NCBI RefSeq assembly: GCF_002272745.1
Contig: NZ_NPBD01000001.1
Location: 124,001 to 188,000 of the forward strand
From: Terribacillus saccharophilus
GTDB taxonomy: Bacteria; Bacillota; Bacilli; Bacillales; Amphibacillaceae
Length of the DNA stretch: 64,000 nucleotides
Direction of reading: 5' to 3'
The position numbers and the translations under genes are program-made. Numbering within the stretch: the stretch's first letter is position 1; each line of letters opens with the position of its first letter. A model generated the notes under the pieces. That model made no database searches. It was not told where the DNA came from and was given only the letters and a program-made list of their open reading frames with translations. Positions 46,147 to 55,825 of the stretch are shown piece after piece.

Positions 46147-46671
46147 ATGCAGCAGATAGAACAAAATCCAACCATGGCAGAACTTACGCCGCTTACAATG
46201 GCTGTACTGCCGAAGCTCCTTGAAAACGGTCAGCCAGGCTGTGAGGTTATCGAGACAGAAGATAGTTTTACCTTTCGCACCCCTCCGAGCAGATTTATTG
46301 ATTTGGCCTGCAAGTTCTATGGAAGCAGCTTAAAAGGAAGACAGGCAGGTGTGAAAGACATATGTGGAATCACTCATAAGGCCCCGGTATCGATTGACCC
46401 TGTCAGCGGTATGTATTTCTTTCCCACCTCTTCACCACTCTCCCATGCATGCTCCTGGATCTCTCATTCCCACATCAAGCGGATTGAAGCCGCCCCACAT
46501 CAGCGAACAACTCTTATATTTAAGAATGGCTACACACTTACCCTCGATGTTTCGTATGGATCCATGATGAACCAGGTCCAGCGTACTGCGCAATACCGAT
46601 TTCTGCTGGATAAGCGGATCAGGCATTTGTGGAAGTATGGCGGGGACCAGATTGCGGAGCCTTTTGTGTAA
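46147..46671 (+). CDS. comK: Competence transcription factor ComK
   Basis: 174 residues, slightly shorter than B. subtilis ComK. The ComK core SPLSHACSWISHSHIKRIEAAPHQRTTLIFKNGYTLTLDVS is recognisable. ComK activates DNA-uptake genes by binding AAAA-N5-TTTT boxes. One imperfect box (AAAATGGTATTCT at 46060-46072) lies upstream, consistent with autoregulation but not proven. The 3' end overlaps the convergent yhjD by 53 bp. Confidence 0.85.
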   Translation: MQQIEQNPTMAELTPLTMAVLPKLLENGQPGCEVIETEDSFTFRTPPSRFIDLACKFYGSSLKGRQAGVKDICGITHKAPVSIDPVSGMYFFPTSSPLSHACSWISHSHIKRIEAAPHQRTTLIFKNGYTLTLDVSYGSMMNQVQRTAQYRFLLDKRIRHLWKYGGDQIAEPFV

Positions 46672-47008
46672 GCTCCATCAGGATAGCCTCTACTTTCTTC
46701 CGTATCGCAGGATTGAAGTAATTCCGCTTTTCCTCACATTCTTTCGTGATGAACAGAAAGGTGGTGAAGGCGTCGTTTTTCTCTGCTGTTACAATCTGCA
46801 AATTATGCTGTCGAAGCTTAATGCGCAGCTGACGGCGCTCCTCCAACGCAGTTTTCTCCATTGACTGTAAGGTATGTAATAGATGCGCTTTTATCTTATG
46901 CTTTCCTTCTTCTACAATCCGGATATCCTGCTGCAGGACAACAATGGCCATTGACAGAAACAGGAAGCGGGATCCCAGCTTATATTCCGACTCACTAAGA
47001 CAACGCAT
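46619..47008 (-). CDS. yhjD: YhjD-like protein
   Basis: 129 residues, helical and basic. The region KNDAFTTFLFITKECEEKRNYFNPAIRKKVEAIL fits what I recall of the YhjD pattern, and the gene lies next to yhjE as in B. subtilis. AGGAGG stands 9 bp before the ATG. Function unknown. Its last 53 bases overlap comK on the opposite strand. Confidence 0.6.
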   Translation of the reverse strand: MRCLSESEYKLGSRFLFLSMAIVVLQQDIRIVEEGKHKIKAHLLHTLQSMEKTALEERRQLRIKLRQHNLQIVTAEKNDAFTTFLFITKECEEKRNYFNPAIRKKVEAILMELTQKAPQSGPRHTSTNA

Positions 47009-47206
47009 ATGCCTTTCCTCCTAAATACGAACATGTGTTCCATTATACCCTATGCTATGCAAAGTGAAAACAGGATAGTACAGGTAATTTTCAAAGACTA
47101 ACCAAATGCAGGAAAAGAAGGGATAATCCTGTCAGACTTTGCATGCTTGGGCTTTTCGTTTAAAATAGTAAAAAGATGTTTTTGCTGGGAATAGGAGAAT
47201 GGTTAG

Positions 47207-47854
47207 ATGGTCTTAGGTTTTGGATGGAACGATTTGATGGAAATGTTCCGCAATGGAACATGGGACGATTATGTGAATTCCCTGCTTGATCGATATGAGA
47301 ATCTGGGTCCTATACCCGGCATTTTGCTTCCTTACTTGGAAGCTTTCCTGCCGTTTCTGCCACTTGTTGTCTTCGTACTGACGAATACAGTGGCGTACGG
47401 TCTGCTATGGGGCTTCCTATATTCATGGATTGGTACGTCACTTGGTGCGATTACTGTTTTCTGGCTGATACGGCGGTATCGACATACACGTGTGATCAAT
47501 TGGCTGCGACATAACAAACAAGTAAACCGAATAACTGAATGGCTGGATCGTCACGGATTTGGACCGTTATTCATTCTTTTATGCTTTCCATTTTCGCCCT
47601 CGGCTATCATCAATGTAGTCGCAGGATTATCAAGAATCAGTGTGCAGCAATTCGCTTTAGCGGTATTTCTCGGTAAAGCACTGATGATCTTCTCAATTGC
47701 TTACGTCGGTGACAGTCTGACTTCTTTTGCAGAGAACCCGATCAAGACGGTCGTCGTAGCTGTTGCTATCATCCTGTTTTGGATGATAGGTAAGTATGTA
47801 GAAGGAAGATTGAAGAAGAAGAACGGGAAGCAGGAGCAATCACATAAGGATTAA
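47207..47854 (+). CDS. yhjE: TVP38/DedA-type membrane protein YhjE
   Basis: 215 residues. The SNARE-associated/DedA domain is visible in GPIPGILLPYLEAFLPFLPL and HGFGPLFILLCFPFSPSAIINVVAGLSRI. Members are lipid-scramblase-like envelope proteins. Directly followed by sipV (55 bp), as in B. subtilis. Confidence 0.88.
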   Translation: MVLGFGWNDLMEMFRNGTWDDYVNSLLDRYENLGPIPGILLPYLEAFLPFLPLVVFVLTNTVAYGLLWGFLYSWIGTSLGAITVFWLIRRYRHTRVINWLRHNKQVNRITEWLDRHGFGPLFILLCFPFSPSAIINVVAGLSRISVQQFALAVFLGKALMIFSIAYVGDSLTSFAENPIKTVVVAVAIILFWMIGKYVEGRLKKKNGKQEQSHKD

Positions 47855-47908
47855 AGCTATTCAAGCCGGGGTAAAGTGTTGCAAAACACTTACACCGGAG
47901 GAAAGCAC

Positions 47909-48451
47909 ATGAAAAAGAAAAAACGTTGGAAGTTTTTCTTCCTGTTTGCTGGCATCGTGCTTTTGATATTCTGTTCCAGAGGATTAATCTTTGCGGATTA
48001 TCGAGTGGAAGGGGAGTCAATGGAGCCGACCTTGCAGGACGGTAACTTCCTGATGGTGAACAAGTTCATGAACGATGCAGATAGTATCCAGCGTTTTGAT
48101 GTTATCGTCTTTCACGCAACAGAGGATGAGGATTATGTAAAACGAATCATCGGAATGCCAGGGGATACAGTGGAAGTAAGAAATGACAGACTGTTCGTAA
48201 ACGGTGAATACAGACCAGAACATTATCTGGAAACGTATAAGGATGATGTCGATGGTCAGCTGACGTATGATTTTACGTTGGAAGACGTCACAGGGCGAAC
48301 GACAGTGCCCGAAGGAATGCTGTTCGTAATGGGTGATAATCGAAGGGACAGCCTTGATAGCCGCTCATTTGGCTTCATCCCAATCGAACAAGTTGTTGGA
48401 AAGGTGGATGCCCATTTCTGGCCAATGTCCGCATCTGGACTTGCGGTTTAG
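47909..48451 (+). CDS. sipV: Type I signal peptidase SipV
   Basis: 180 residues. One N-terminal membrane anchor (~8-22) is followed by catalytic S37 (VEGESMEPTL) and K78 (EDYVKRIIGMPGD), with GDNRRDSLDSRSFGFI near the C-terminus. It cuts signal peptides of exported proteins. ATG 47909 follows CCGGAGGA; a TTG at 47876 lies upstream without support. Confidence 0.92.
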   Translation: MKKKKRWKFFFLFAGIVLLIFCSRGLIFADYRVEGESMEPTLQDGNFLMVNKFMNDADSIQRFDVIVFHATEDEDYVKRIIGMPGDTVEVRNDRLFVNGEYRPEHYLETYKDDVDGQLTYDFTLEDVTGRTTVPEGMLFVMGDNRRDSLDSRSFGFIPIEQVVGKVDAHFWPMSASGLAV

Positions 48452-48476
48452 CTCCTTATCTTTGATAAGGAGCTTT
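48450..48476 (+). terminator. Terminator of sipV
   Basis: Stem AGCTCCTTATC/GATAAGGAGCT with loop TTT and TTTT tail. Confidence 0.85.
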
Positions 48477-48579
48477 TCCAATATATACAAGCGAACAAAC
48501 GTGCGCATCTGTTTTCCCATAAACCGCTGAACATGATAGAATAAGATTACTAGTTTGGAAGACAGGAGTGGAGCTTAGA

Positions 48580-51500
48580 ATGGGTGTACGTTTTATCATC
48601 GGCCGTTCCGGAGCGGGAAAAAGCCGTGCATGTCTCGATGAGATTGCAGCTAAATTAAAAAGTGATCCAATGGGATCGAATATATTTTATCTGGTTCCAG
48701 ATCAGATGACCTTCCAGCAGGAGCAGGCGTTGATCAGACAAACCGGTGTAGAAGGAAGCATTCGTGCACAGGTATACAGTCTGTCGCGGCTGGCTTGGTA
48801 TGTCCTGCAGGAGACAGGCGGTGCGACCAAGCAGTTCATTACCTCAACAGGTGTTCAGATGATGCTCCGGAAGATTACCGAGGAACGTAAATCTGACTGG
48901 AATGTCTTCCAGAAAGCGATCGAGAAGAACGGCTTTATGGAGCAGCTGGAAAGCATGATCACAGAGCTGAAGCGCTATCGTGTGACGCCGGAGCTTCTTC
49001 ATGCTCAAATCCGAGAGATGGAACAGTTTCAACAGCAGCATTCCCCTGAGGTTACACTTCGGGATAAGCTGGAGGATATTAGCTATATTTACGATCGTTT
49101 GACCGCGCTTTTACGGGATAAGTATATTGACAGCGAGGATCAGCTGCATTTGTTAGCGTCTAAAATACCATTGTCGCGTTCTGTCAAAGGATCGGAGATT
49201 TACCTGGACGGGTTTAACCAGTTCACGCCGCAGGAGCTGGAGGTAATCGGTGCACTGATGACAGAAGCGGAACAAGTGACAGTGACACTTACATTGGACG
49301 GGGCGAACCGTCAAGATGTCGACGAGCTGGATTTGTTTGCGCGCACACATGATACATTCCTTCAGATTAAACAGACGGCGCAGGAAAGGAATGTGCCGAT
49401 CACTTCAATCGAGCAGCTCAATCCTGCGGATGGGCGTTTTGGGCATAACCCAGCTTTCCTTCATTTAGAGAAGCACTTGGAGACACGTCCAGCTCCAACG
49501 TTGAAGCAGGAAGTACCAATCACCTTGGCGCAGGCAGTCCACCCAAGAGCGGAGGTCGAAGGTGCGGCGCAGGAAATTGTCACACTTGTACGGGAAAAAG
49601 GCTACCGTTATCAAGATATCGCTTTGCTTCTTAGGCAAGCCGATGTATATCATGAGCTAATTGAAACAGTATTTGCGGATTATCATATTCCTGTTTTCAT
49701 CGATCAGAAGAAGCCGATGATCCATCACCCGCTGCTGGAACTGATTCGCTCAGGGATGGAAGTTATTGATGGGAATTGGCGATATGAAGCTGTTTTCCGC
49801 GTATTGAAGACAGGTTTCGTCCCATCGACCGATGAAGTTTATCCACTGACAGAGGAAGCAATTGATGAATTAGAGAACTATTGTCTTGAATATGGTATTC
49901 GTTCCAGGGACCGCTGGCTGCAGAAAGAAGACTGGATTTTCCAGCGGTTCCGTGGATTTGATACAACACGGCAAACTGATAAGGAATTGGAAACACAGAA
50001 ACGGATCAATCATTATCGACGTCAAGTTGCGGATGCGATGAAGAAATTTGATCGGAAGCTGCGGGAAGGTAAGACATTCCGTGAGCGCTCGATTGCTGTT
50101 TACAATTGGCTGGAACAGCTGCAAGTACCTCAGCGCCTTGAGGGAATGCAAGTTATTTTCGACGATCGCGGTGAACTGGAAAGAGCAAGAGAGCAGGATC
50201 AAGTGTGGGATAGTGTACTTCAGCTGTTGGATGAAGCAGTGGAGATTGTTGGGGACGAACGCGTTTCCCTGCAAGTTTTCCGCCACACAATGGAGACGGG
50301 TTTTGAATCGCTTGAATTCGCCCATATCCCGCCAAGTTTAGATCAGGTGATTGTCGGAACGATCGACCATAGTAAGGTAAGCGGATTGAAATGTGCTTTC
50401 CTGCTTGGCGTCAACGAAGGCGTATGGCCAATGAAACCGAAGCCCGATGGACTTATTAGCGAGGAGGACCGGGAAGTACTGGCGGTATACGGCTTACAGC
50501 TTGCGGCCGGAAGCAAGCGCCAGCTGCTGGATGAGAGCTTTTATATGTACCTTGCATTCACGGCAGCAAGTGAACGGCTTTGGGTAAGCTATCCAATCAG
50601 TGACCAGGAAGGAAAAGCGAAGATGGCTTCTTCACTCGTGCAGCGCATGAAAGATTTATTCGACTGGTGCTGTGACGAGCGTATGCTTCAGGATCCGGAG
50701 GACAGTCTTGATACGGCTCGTTTTGTTGCTACTATCGATCAGAGTCGTTCTGCTCTTACAACTCAGCTGGCCCGTAAAATGCGGGGTTATCCAGTGCATC
50801 CTGTCTGGGATAGCGTACTCAACTGGTTCATCAGTCATGAGAGCGAGGAAGAGCTGACAGGCAGGATACTGCAAAGCCTCTTCTATCGGAACGAAACAGA
50901 GGATTTGGCGGAAGAGACAAAGGAGCAGCTTTTCCCGAAAAAGGTAAAAGCAAGTGTATCACGCTTGGAAACCTACTATCGCTGTTCTTATCAGCATTTT
51001 GCCAAGTACAGTCTTGGGTTAGAAAACAGACGGACTTATAAGCTGGATGCGCCGGATATCGGACAGCTTTTCCATGAAGCATTGAAGCAGATTACAGATT
51101 GGGTACAGCTGGATGGCCGGAATTATGCGCAGCTTAACCGGGAAGATGCAACAGGATATGCGAAACGAGCGATGGGCAACCTCGCACCTGTATTGCAGAA
51201 TCAGATTCTCCATAGCTCCAACCGGTTCAAGTATATCCAGCAAAAGCTTCAGGAAATTATCGCACGTGCCGCCTACACGCTGAGTGAGCAGGCGCGGCAA
51301 AGCAAGTTCTCTCCAGTCGGGCTTGAGCTTGACTTCGGGGAAAATCAGACACTGCCGCCAATTGAGATCACGCTGCCAAATGGCTATGAGGTACAGCTGA
51401 GAGGGCGTATCGACCGCGTCGACAAAGCAATCGATCAGGAAGATCTGTTTCTTCGTATTATCGATTATAAATCCTCCAGCAAAGCGCTGAACCTGACAGA

Positions 51501-52083
51501 AGTCTACTATGGTCTCGCGCTCCAGATGCTCGCTTATCTGGATGTTGTTCTGTCCCATTCGGAGCAGTGGCTCGGGCTCCAGGCGACCCCGGCAGGTGTA
51601 TTGTACTTCCATGTGCATAATCCACTGATTTCGCAATCTAGCAGATCGCAGGTGGATATCGAGGACGAGATATTCAAGAAGTTTAAGATGCAAGGCATGC
51701 TGCTGGAAAACGAATCAGTTGCCCGGATGATGGATACGTCACTGGAATCAGGTATGAGTAAGATTATTCCAGCAGGCCTGAAAAAAGATGGTGCATTCCG
51801 AGCTGGTTCCCAAACGGCAGATCAAGACACTTTCCATGCTTTGCAGCAGCATACTAGATTTTTAATGGAGCAAGCTGGACTGGATATAACCAATGGCGGT
51901 GTGCATTTGAATCCATATCGCCATCATGATAGAAGTGCTTGTACGTTTTGTGATTTCAAGGCAGTGTGCCAATTCGACGCATCACTTGCCGGTAATAAAT
52001 ATCGTGCAATAAAAGATATGAAGGATGAAGATGTACTGAATAGCATCAAGAAGGAGGTGGAACGACATGGTAAAGTGGACTGA
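48580..52083 (+). CDS. addB: AddB helicase-nuclease subunit
   Basis: 1167 residues. Walker A GRSGAGKS (8-15) and a C-terminal RecB-type nuclease domain with RIIDYKSSSKALNL. The iron-sulphur cysteines CTFCDFKAVC fall at 1121, 1124 and 1130, with the first cysteine in YYRCSYQHF; this is the same numbering known for B. subtilis AddB and supports ATG 48580 rather than GTG 48568. With AddA it resects double-strand breaks and recognises Chi. Overlaps addA by 17 bp. Confidence 0.95.
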   Translation: MGVRFIIGRSGAGKSRACLDEIAAKLKSDPMGSNIFYLVPDQMTFQQEQALIRQTGVEGSIRAQVYSLSRLAWYVLQETGGATKQFITSTGVQMMLRKITEERKSDWNVFQKAIEKNGFMEQLESMITELKRYRVTPELLHAQIREMEQFQQQHSPEVTLRDKLEDISYIYDRLTALLRDKYIDSEDQLHLLASKIPLSRSVKGSEIYLDGFNQFTPQELEVIGALMTEAEQVTVTLTLDGANRQDVDELDLFARTHDTFLQIKQTAQERNVPITSIEQLNPADGRFGHNPAFLHLEKHLETRPAPTLKQEVPITLAQAVHPRAEVEGAAQEIVTLVREKGYRYQDIALLLRQADVYHELIETVFADYHIPVFIDQKKPMIHHPLLELIRSGMEVIDGNWRYEAVFRVLKTGFVPSTDEVYPLTEEAIDELENYCLEYGIRSRDRWLQKEDWIFQRFRGFDTTRQTDKELETQKRINHYRRQVADAMKKFDRKLREGKTFRERSIAVYNWLEQLQVPQRLEGMQVIFDDRGELERAREQDQVWDSVLQLLDEAVEIVGDERVSLQVFRHTMETGFESLEFAHIPPSLDQVIVGTIDHSKVSGLKCAFLLGVNEGVWPMKPKPDGLISEEDREVLAVYGLQLAAGSKRQLLDESFYMYLAFTAASERLWVSYPISDQEGKAKMASSLVQRMKDLFDWCCDERMLQDPEDSLDTARFVATIDQSRSALTTQLARKMRGYPVHPVWDSVLNWFISHESEEELTGRILQSLFYRNETEDLAEETKEQLFPKKVKASVSRLETYYRCSYQHFAKYSLGLENRRTYKLDAPDIGQLFHEALKQITDWVQLDGRNYAQLNREDATGYAKRAMGNLAPVLQNQILHSSNRFKYIQQKLQEIIARAAYTLSEQARQSKFSPVGLELDFGENQTLPPIEITLPNGYEVQLRGRIDRVDKAIDQEDLFLRIIDYKSSSKALNLTEVYYGLALQMLAYLDVVLSHSEQWLGLQATPAGVLYFHVHNPLISQSSRSQVDIEDEIFKKFKMQGMLLENESVARMMDTSLESGMSKIIPAGLKKDGAFRAGSQTADQDTFHALQQHTRFLMEQAGLDITNGGVHLNPYRHHDRSACTFCDFKAVCQFDASLAGNKYRAIKDMKDEDVLNSIKKEVERHGKVD

Positions 52084-55000
52084 CGAACAGCAGCTGGCTA
52101 TTGACGCCAAAGGACATGATATCTTAGTCGCAGCTGCAGCAGGTTCAGGTAAGACGGCTGTTCTTGTTGAACGGATTATCCAAAAGCTAGTGAATCAAAA
52201 CGATCCGGTTGATATCGATCAGCTGCTAGTTGTGACTTTCACGAATGCAGCTGCACAAGAGATGCGCAGCCGGATTGGAACGGCTCTTGAAAAGGCTTTG
52301 GAGGCAAACCCTTCTTCTCAGCATCTTCGCAAGCAGCTGTCATTGCTGCAGAATGCGTCTATTTCCACGCTCCACTCGTTCTGCCTGGATGTTGTACGCA
52401 AATATGCGTATATGCTGGATTTGGATCCAGGTTTCCGTATTGCAGATGACTTGGAAGCAGATCTAATCCGCCAAGAAGTAATTGGGGACCTGCTGGAAGA
52501 ATGGTACGGTAAGGAAGGCGAGGAGCAAGCAGCTTTCTTTGGCGTAGTTGATCGTTTCAGCAATGACCGCAATGACCTGGAAGTAGAAGATCTTATTCTG
52601 AAGTTATATGATTTCGCTACCCAAAATCCATATCCAGAGGCTTGGCTGGATCAAATGGCAGAGCTGTATAATGTGTCTGCTATCCAGGATGAGAATGAAC
52701 TGCCATGGCTGCAAGTGTTGAAGCGTGAAGCAAATGATCAGCTGCAGGCAATGCTGCAGGAAGCAGATCAGGGACTCGCGCTGACACGCGAACCGGATGG
52801 GCCGCATCATTACGCAGAAACCTTCGAGGCTGAAAGGAAGTTCATTGCCGAAGCGAAGCTCCTTGTGGAAGGCAGCTGGAATGACGCTGTAAGTTTCATC
52901 AAAGAGCAATCGTTCGGCAGACTTTCCGGCAAAAAGGTTGAATGTGATGACATGAAAAAATCACAGGCAAAAGCACTGCGTGATTCTTATAAAAAGAGAT
53001 GGGGCAAGCTTGCCGGCGATTGGTTTGCTCGAAAGCTTGAAGTCTATTTAACGGATATGCTGGAGCTTTATCCGTCTATCCAGCAACTTACATTGCTAGT
53101 CAAGCAATTCCGCAGCCGTTATCAATTGGAGAAACGAGAACGGGCATTAGTCGATTTCTCTGATTTGGAGCATTTTTGTCTGGAGGTGCTGATCGATGAA
53201 AACAGCACACCGGAACAAATCATTCCCTCAAGCATTGCCGAAAGCTATCAGAACCGTTTCAAGGAATTATTATTGGATGAGTACCAGGATACAAACCTGG
53301 TGCAGGAAACACTTGTTACATTGATTTCTGACCGTTCAGGAAGCGGCAATATGTTTATGGTTGGAGATGTAAAACAGAGCATCTATCGCTTCCGTCATGC
53401 TGAACCGACATTATTCTTGAATAAATATAAGGCTTTTTCTAATCCTCAACATCCAGCGATGCGCATTGATTTAGCCAGCAACTTCCGCAGCCGGCAGCAA
53501 GTGCTCGATGGAGCGAACTATATTTTTCGACAGCTCTTTTCAGAAGATGTTGGGGAAATGCAGTACGAAAAAGAAGCAGAGCTCATCTATGCAAACAAAA
53601 TGTATGATGACCTGAAACAAGATGATACCGACGTTGAACTAGTTATTATCAATCGCGACGGTACGGAGGAAGCAGAAGATGCTGACACCGACACCGAAAT
53701 GGTAGAGGATCTGGAGAAAGCACAGCTGGAAGGACGCGCATACAGCAGGATGATTCAGCAATGGATTGGTCACGATGGCCATGGTGCAATGAAGGTTGTC
53801 GATAAATCTACACAGCAGCAGCGCGATATTCAATATCGTGATATCGTTATCCTGCTGCGTTCTATGACGTGGGCGCCGGCAATTGTAGAAGAATTGAAGC
53901 AGCAAGGAATTCCGGTATACGCAGAGCTTTCGACAGGCTATCTGGAGGCAATTGAGATCAAAGTGATGATGAGTGTGCTGAAGATCATCGATAATCCGCT
54001 TCAGGACATACCATTCGCTGCCGTTTTACGTTCTCCTATTATTGGTCTCAAGGAAGATGACCTTGCCAAAGTAAGACTAGCAGATCAGCGAAGCAGCTAT
54101 TACGAAGCGGCGAGGGCCTATGTTCGAACAACGAATGATGAGATTTCTATCAAAATAGAACGACTGCTGGAGTGGCTTCGCTCCTGGAGAATGGAAGCAA
54201 GACAGGGAGCATTATCAGCATTGATTTGGTCGATCATGAGGGAAACAGGCTACTACGACTTTGTTGGCGGTATACCAGGCGGCCGACAGCGTCAGGCGAA
54301 CCTGCGTGCTCTTTATGATAGGGCCCGAAACTATGAAAATACATCTTTCCGCGGATTGTTCCGCTTTGTGAAGTTTATTGAGCGTATGGAAGAACGCGGA
54401 GACGATCTTGGTGCTGCGAAGGCTTTAGGTGAACAGGAAGACGTCGTTCGAATCATGACCATCCATAAAAGTAAGGGACTTGAGTTTCCTGTCGTCATCA
54501 CTGGTGCGATGGATAAAACATTCAATCAGCAGGATCTTCGCAACCGCTATTTGCTGCATAAAGATCTAGGATTTGGCAGTAAATATATCGATCCATTGAA
54601 ACGGCTTATGTATCCAACTTTGATCTACCATGCATTAAAGGCAGAGAAACAGCGGGAATCACTAGCTGAAGAGATGCGAGTCCTTTATGTTGCTTTGACA
54701 CGTGCAAAGGAAAAACTAGTCATGGTCGGCAATGTCGCATCATTGGAGAAGAAGCTGCAAAAGTGGCGTCAAATTGCTGATCACCCGTCATGGGTACTGC
54801 CTTCGCATTATCGACTGGAAGCAACATCCTATTTGGATTGGGTGGCACCTGCATTGTTGCGGCATGAACAAGCAATAGAACTGAGGACTGAAGAGCTATC
54901 CCAGCAGCTGCCGACAGAAATCACGGCGGACAGTTCTCAGTGGCGAATTCGTCTCCAAGAAAGCAGAGACTATCTGATTTCTGAGGAACAGGAAGAAGAA

Positions 55001-55792
55001 GCAAACCAAGAGCTGCTTCAACGTATTACTGACTGGCATCCAGGTGAAGAAGATCCAGATTGGAAGGAAGAAGTGGAAAACCGTCTGACTTATCATTATC
55101 TGCATACAGAAGCGACAAAGTTCCGGGCAAAGCAGACTGTGACAGAAATTAAGCGTCAGCGGGAAATACGGGACAGCTACAGTGATAGTGGTATAATGAA
55201 CCGTATTCAGCAAAGAGCTCCGATCGCCAGCAGACCACGTTTCCTGCAAGAATCAAAGGAACTTACACCGGCAGAACGAGGTAGTGCAGTCCATGCTGTC
55301 TTGCAGCAGCTTGATATCCGAAAGGAATGGGATAAGAAGAAGCTTGAGGAGTTCCTGCTAGAATTGGTAGATAAGGAATTTTTACAGCAGGATGCTGCAG
55401 CATCAATTGATGTGGAGCGGATACTTGATTTTCTAGAGTCTTCAATAGCAGATCGCATACGCCAAGCGGAACACTTCTATCGGGAAACTCCTTTTACACT
55501 GGCGCTTCCTGCAAATGAACTGTACAACGACTGGACAGGTGCGGCTTCTGACAAGGTAGTCGTTCAGGGAGTGGTCGATCAGATTCTAGTGGAGGAAGAT
55601 GGACTTGTGCTCCTGGATTACAAAACGGATACACTTTACGGAGAAGATCCGAATAGAAGAGCTGAAATTCTCACAGAGAAGTATCGGGTACAGATTGAGC
55701 TTTATGCTAAGGCAATTGAACGTATATGGAAGAAACCGGTCAAAGAAAGCTATCTATACTTCTTTGATAAAGGCTTCTTGAGACGAGTATAA
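52067..55792 (+). CDS. addA: AddA helicase-nuclease subunit
   Basis: 1241 residues. UvrD-type helicase motifs: AAAAGSGKTAVL (Walker A, 22-33), LLLDEYQDTN (motif II), MFMVGDVKQSIYRFRHAEP and RIMTIHKSKGLEFPVV. A C-terminal nuclease domain carries LLDYKTDTLY. It translocates on DNA with AddB and cuts the strands. Starts behind AAGGAGGTGG inside the end of addB. Confidence 0.95.
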   Translation: MVKWTDEQQLAIDAKGHDILVAAAAGSGKTAVLVERIIQKLVNQNDPVDIDQLLVVTFTNAAAQEMRSRIGTALEKALEANPSSQHLRKQLSLLQNASISTLHSFCLDVVRKYAYMLDLDPGFRIADDLEADLIRQEVIGDLLEEWYGKEGEEQAAFFGVVDRFSNDRNDLEVEDLILKLYDFATQNPYPEAWLDQMAELYNVSAIQDENELPWLQVLKREANDQLQAMLQEADQGLALTREPDGPHHYAETFEAERKFIAEAKLLVEGSWNDAVSFIKEQSFGRLSGKKVECDDMKKSQAKALRDSYKKRWGKLAGDWFARKLEVYLTDMLELYPSIQQLTLLVKQFRSRYQLEKRERALVDFSDLEHFCLEVLIDENSTPEQIIPSSIAESYQNRFKELLLDEYQDTNLVQETLVTLISDRSGSGNMFMVGDVKQSIYRFRHAEPTLFLNKYKAFSNPQHPAMRIDLASNFRSRQQVLDGANYIFRQLFSEDVGEMQYEKEAELIYANKMYDDLKQDDTDVELVIINRDGTEEAEDADTDTEMVEDLEKAQLEGRAYSRMIQQWIGHDGHGAMKVVDKSTQQQRDIQYRDIVILLRSMTWAPAIVEELKQQGIPVYAELSTGYLEAIEIKVMMSVLKIIDNPLQDIPFAAVLRSPIIGLKEDDLAKVRLADQRSSYYEAARAYVRTTNDEISIKIERLLEWLRSWRMEARQGALSALIWSIMRETGYYDFVGGIPGGRQRQANLRALYDRARNYENTSFRGLFRFVKFIERMEERGDDLGAAKALGEQEDVVRIMTIHKSKGLEFPVVITGAMDKTFNQQDLRNRYLLHKDLGFGSKYIDPLKRLMYPTLIYHALKAEKQRESLAEEMRVLYVALTRAKEKLVMVGNVASLEKKLQKWRQIADHPSWVLPSHYRLEATSYLDWVAPALLRHEQAIELRTEELSQQLPTEITADSSQWRIRLQESRDYLISEEQEEEANQELLQRITDWHPGEEDPDWKEEVENRLTYHYLHTEATKFRAKQTVTEIKRQREIRDSYSDSGIMNRIQQRAPIASRPRFLQESKELTPAERGSAVHAVLQQLDIRKEWDKKKLEEFLLELVDKEFLQQDAAASIDVERILDFLESSIADRIRQAEHFYRETPFTLALPANELYNDWTGAASDKVVVQGVVDQILVEEDGLVLLDYKTDTLYGEDPNRRAEILTEKYRVQIELYAKAIERIWKKPVKESYLYFFDKGFLRRV

Positions 55793-55796
55793 GAAA

Positions 55797-55825
55797 AGGA
55801 GACGGCGAATGCTGTCTCCTTTTTC
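55797..55825. terminator. Bidirectional terminator (addA / DUF2254)
   Basis: Stem AAGGAGACGGC/GCTGTCTCCTT with loop GAAT and T/A runs on both sides. Confidence 0.85.
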
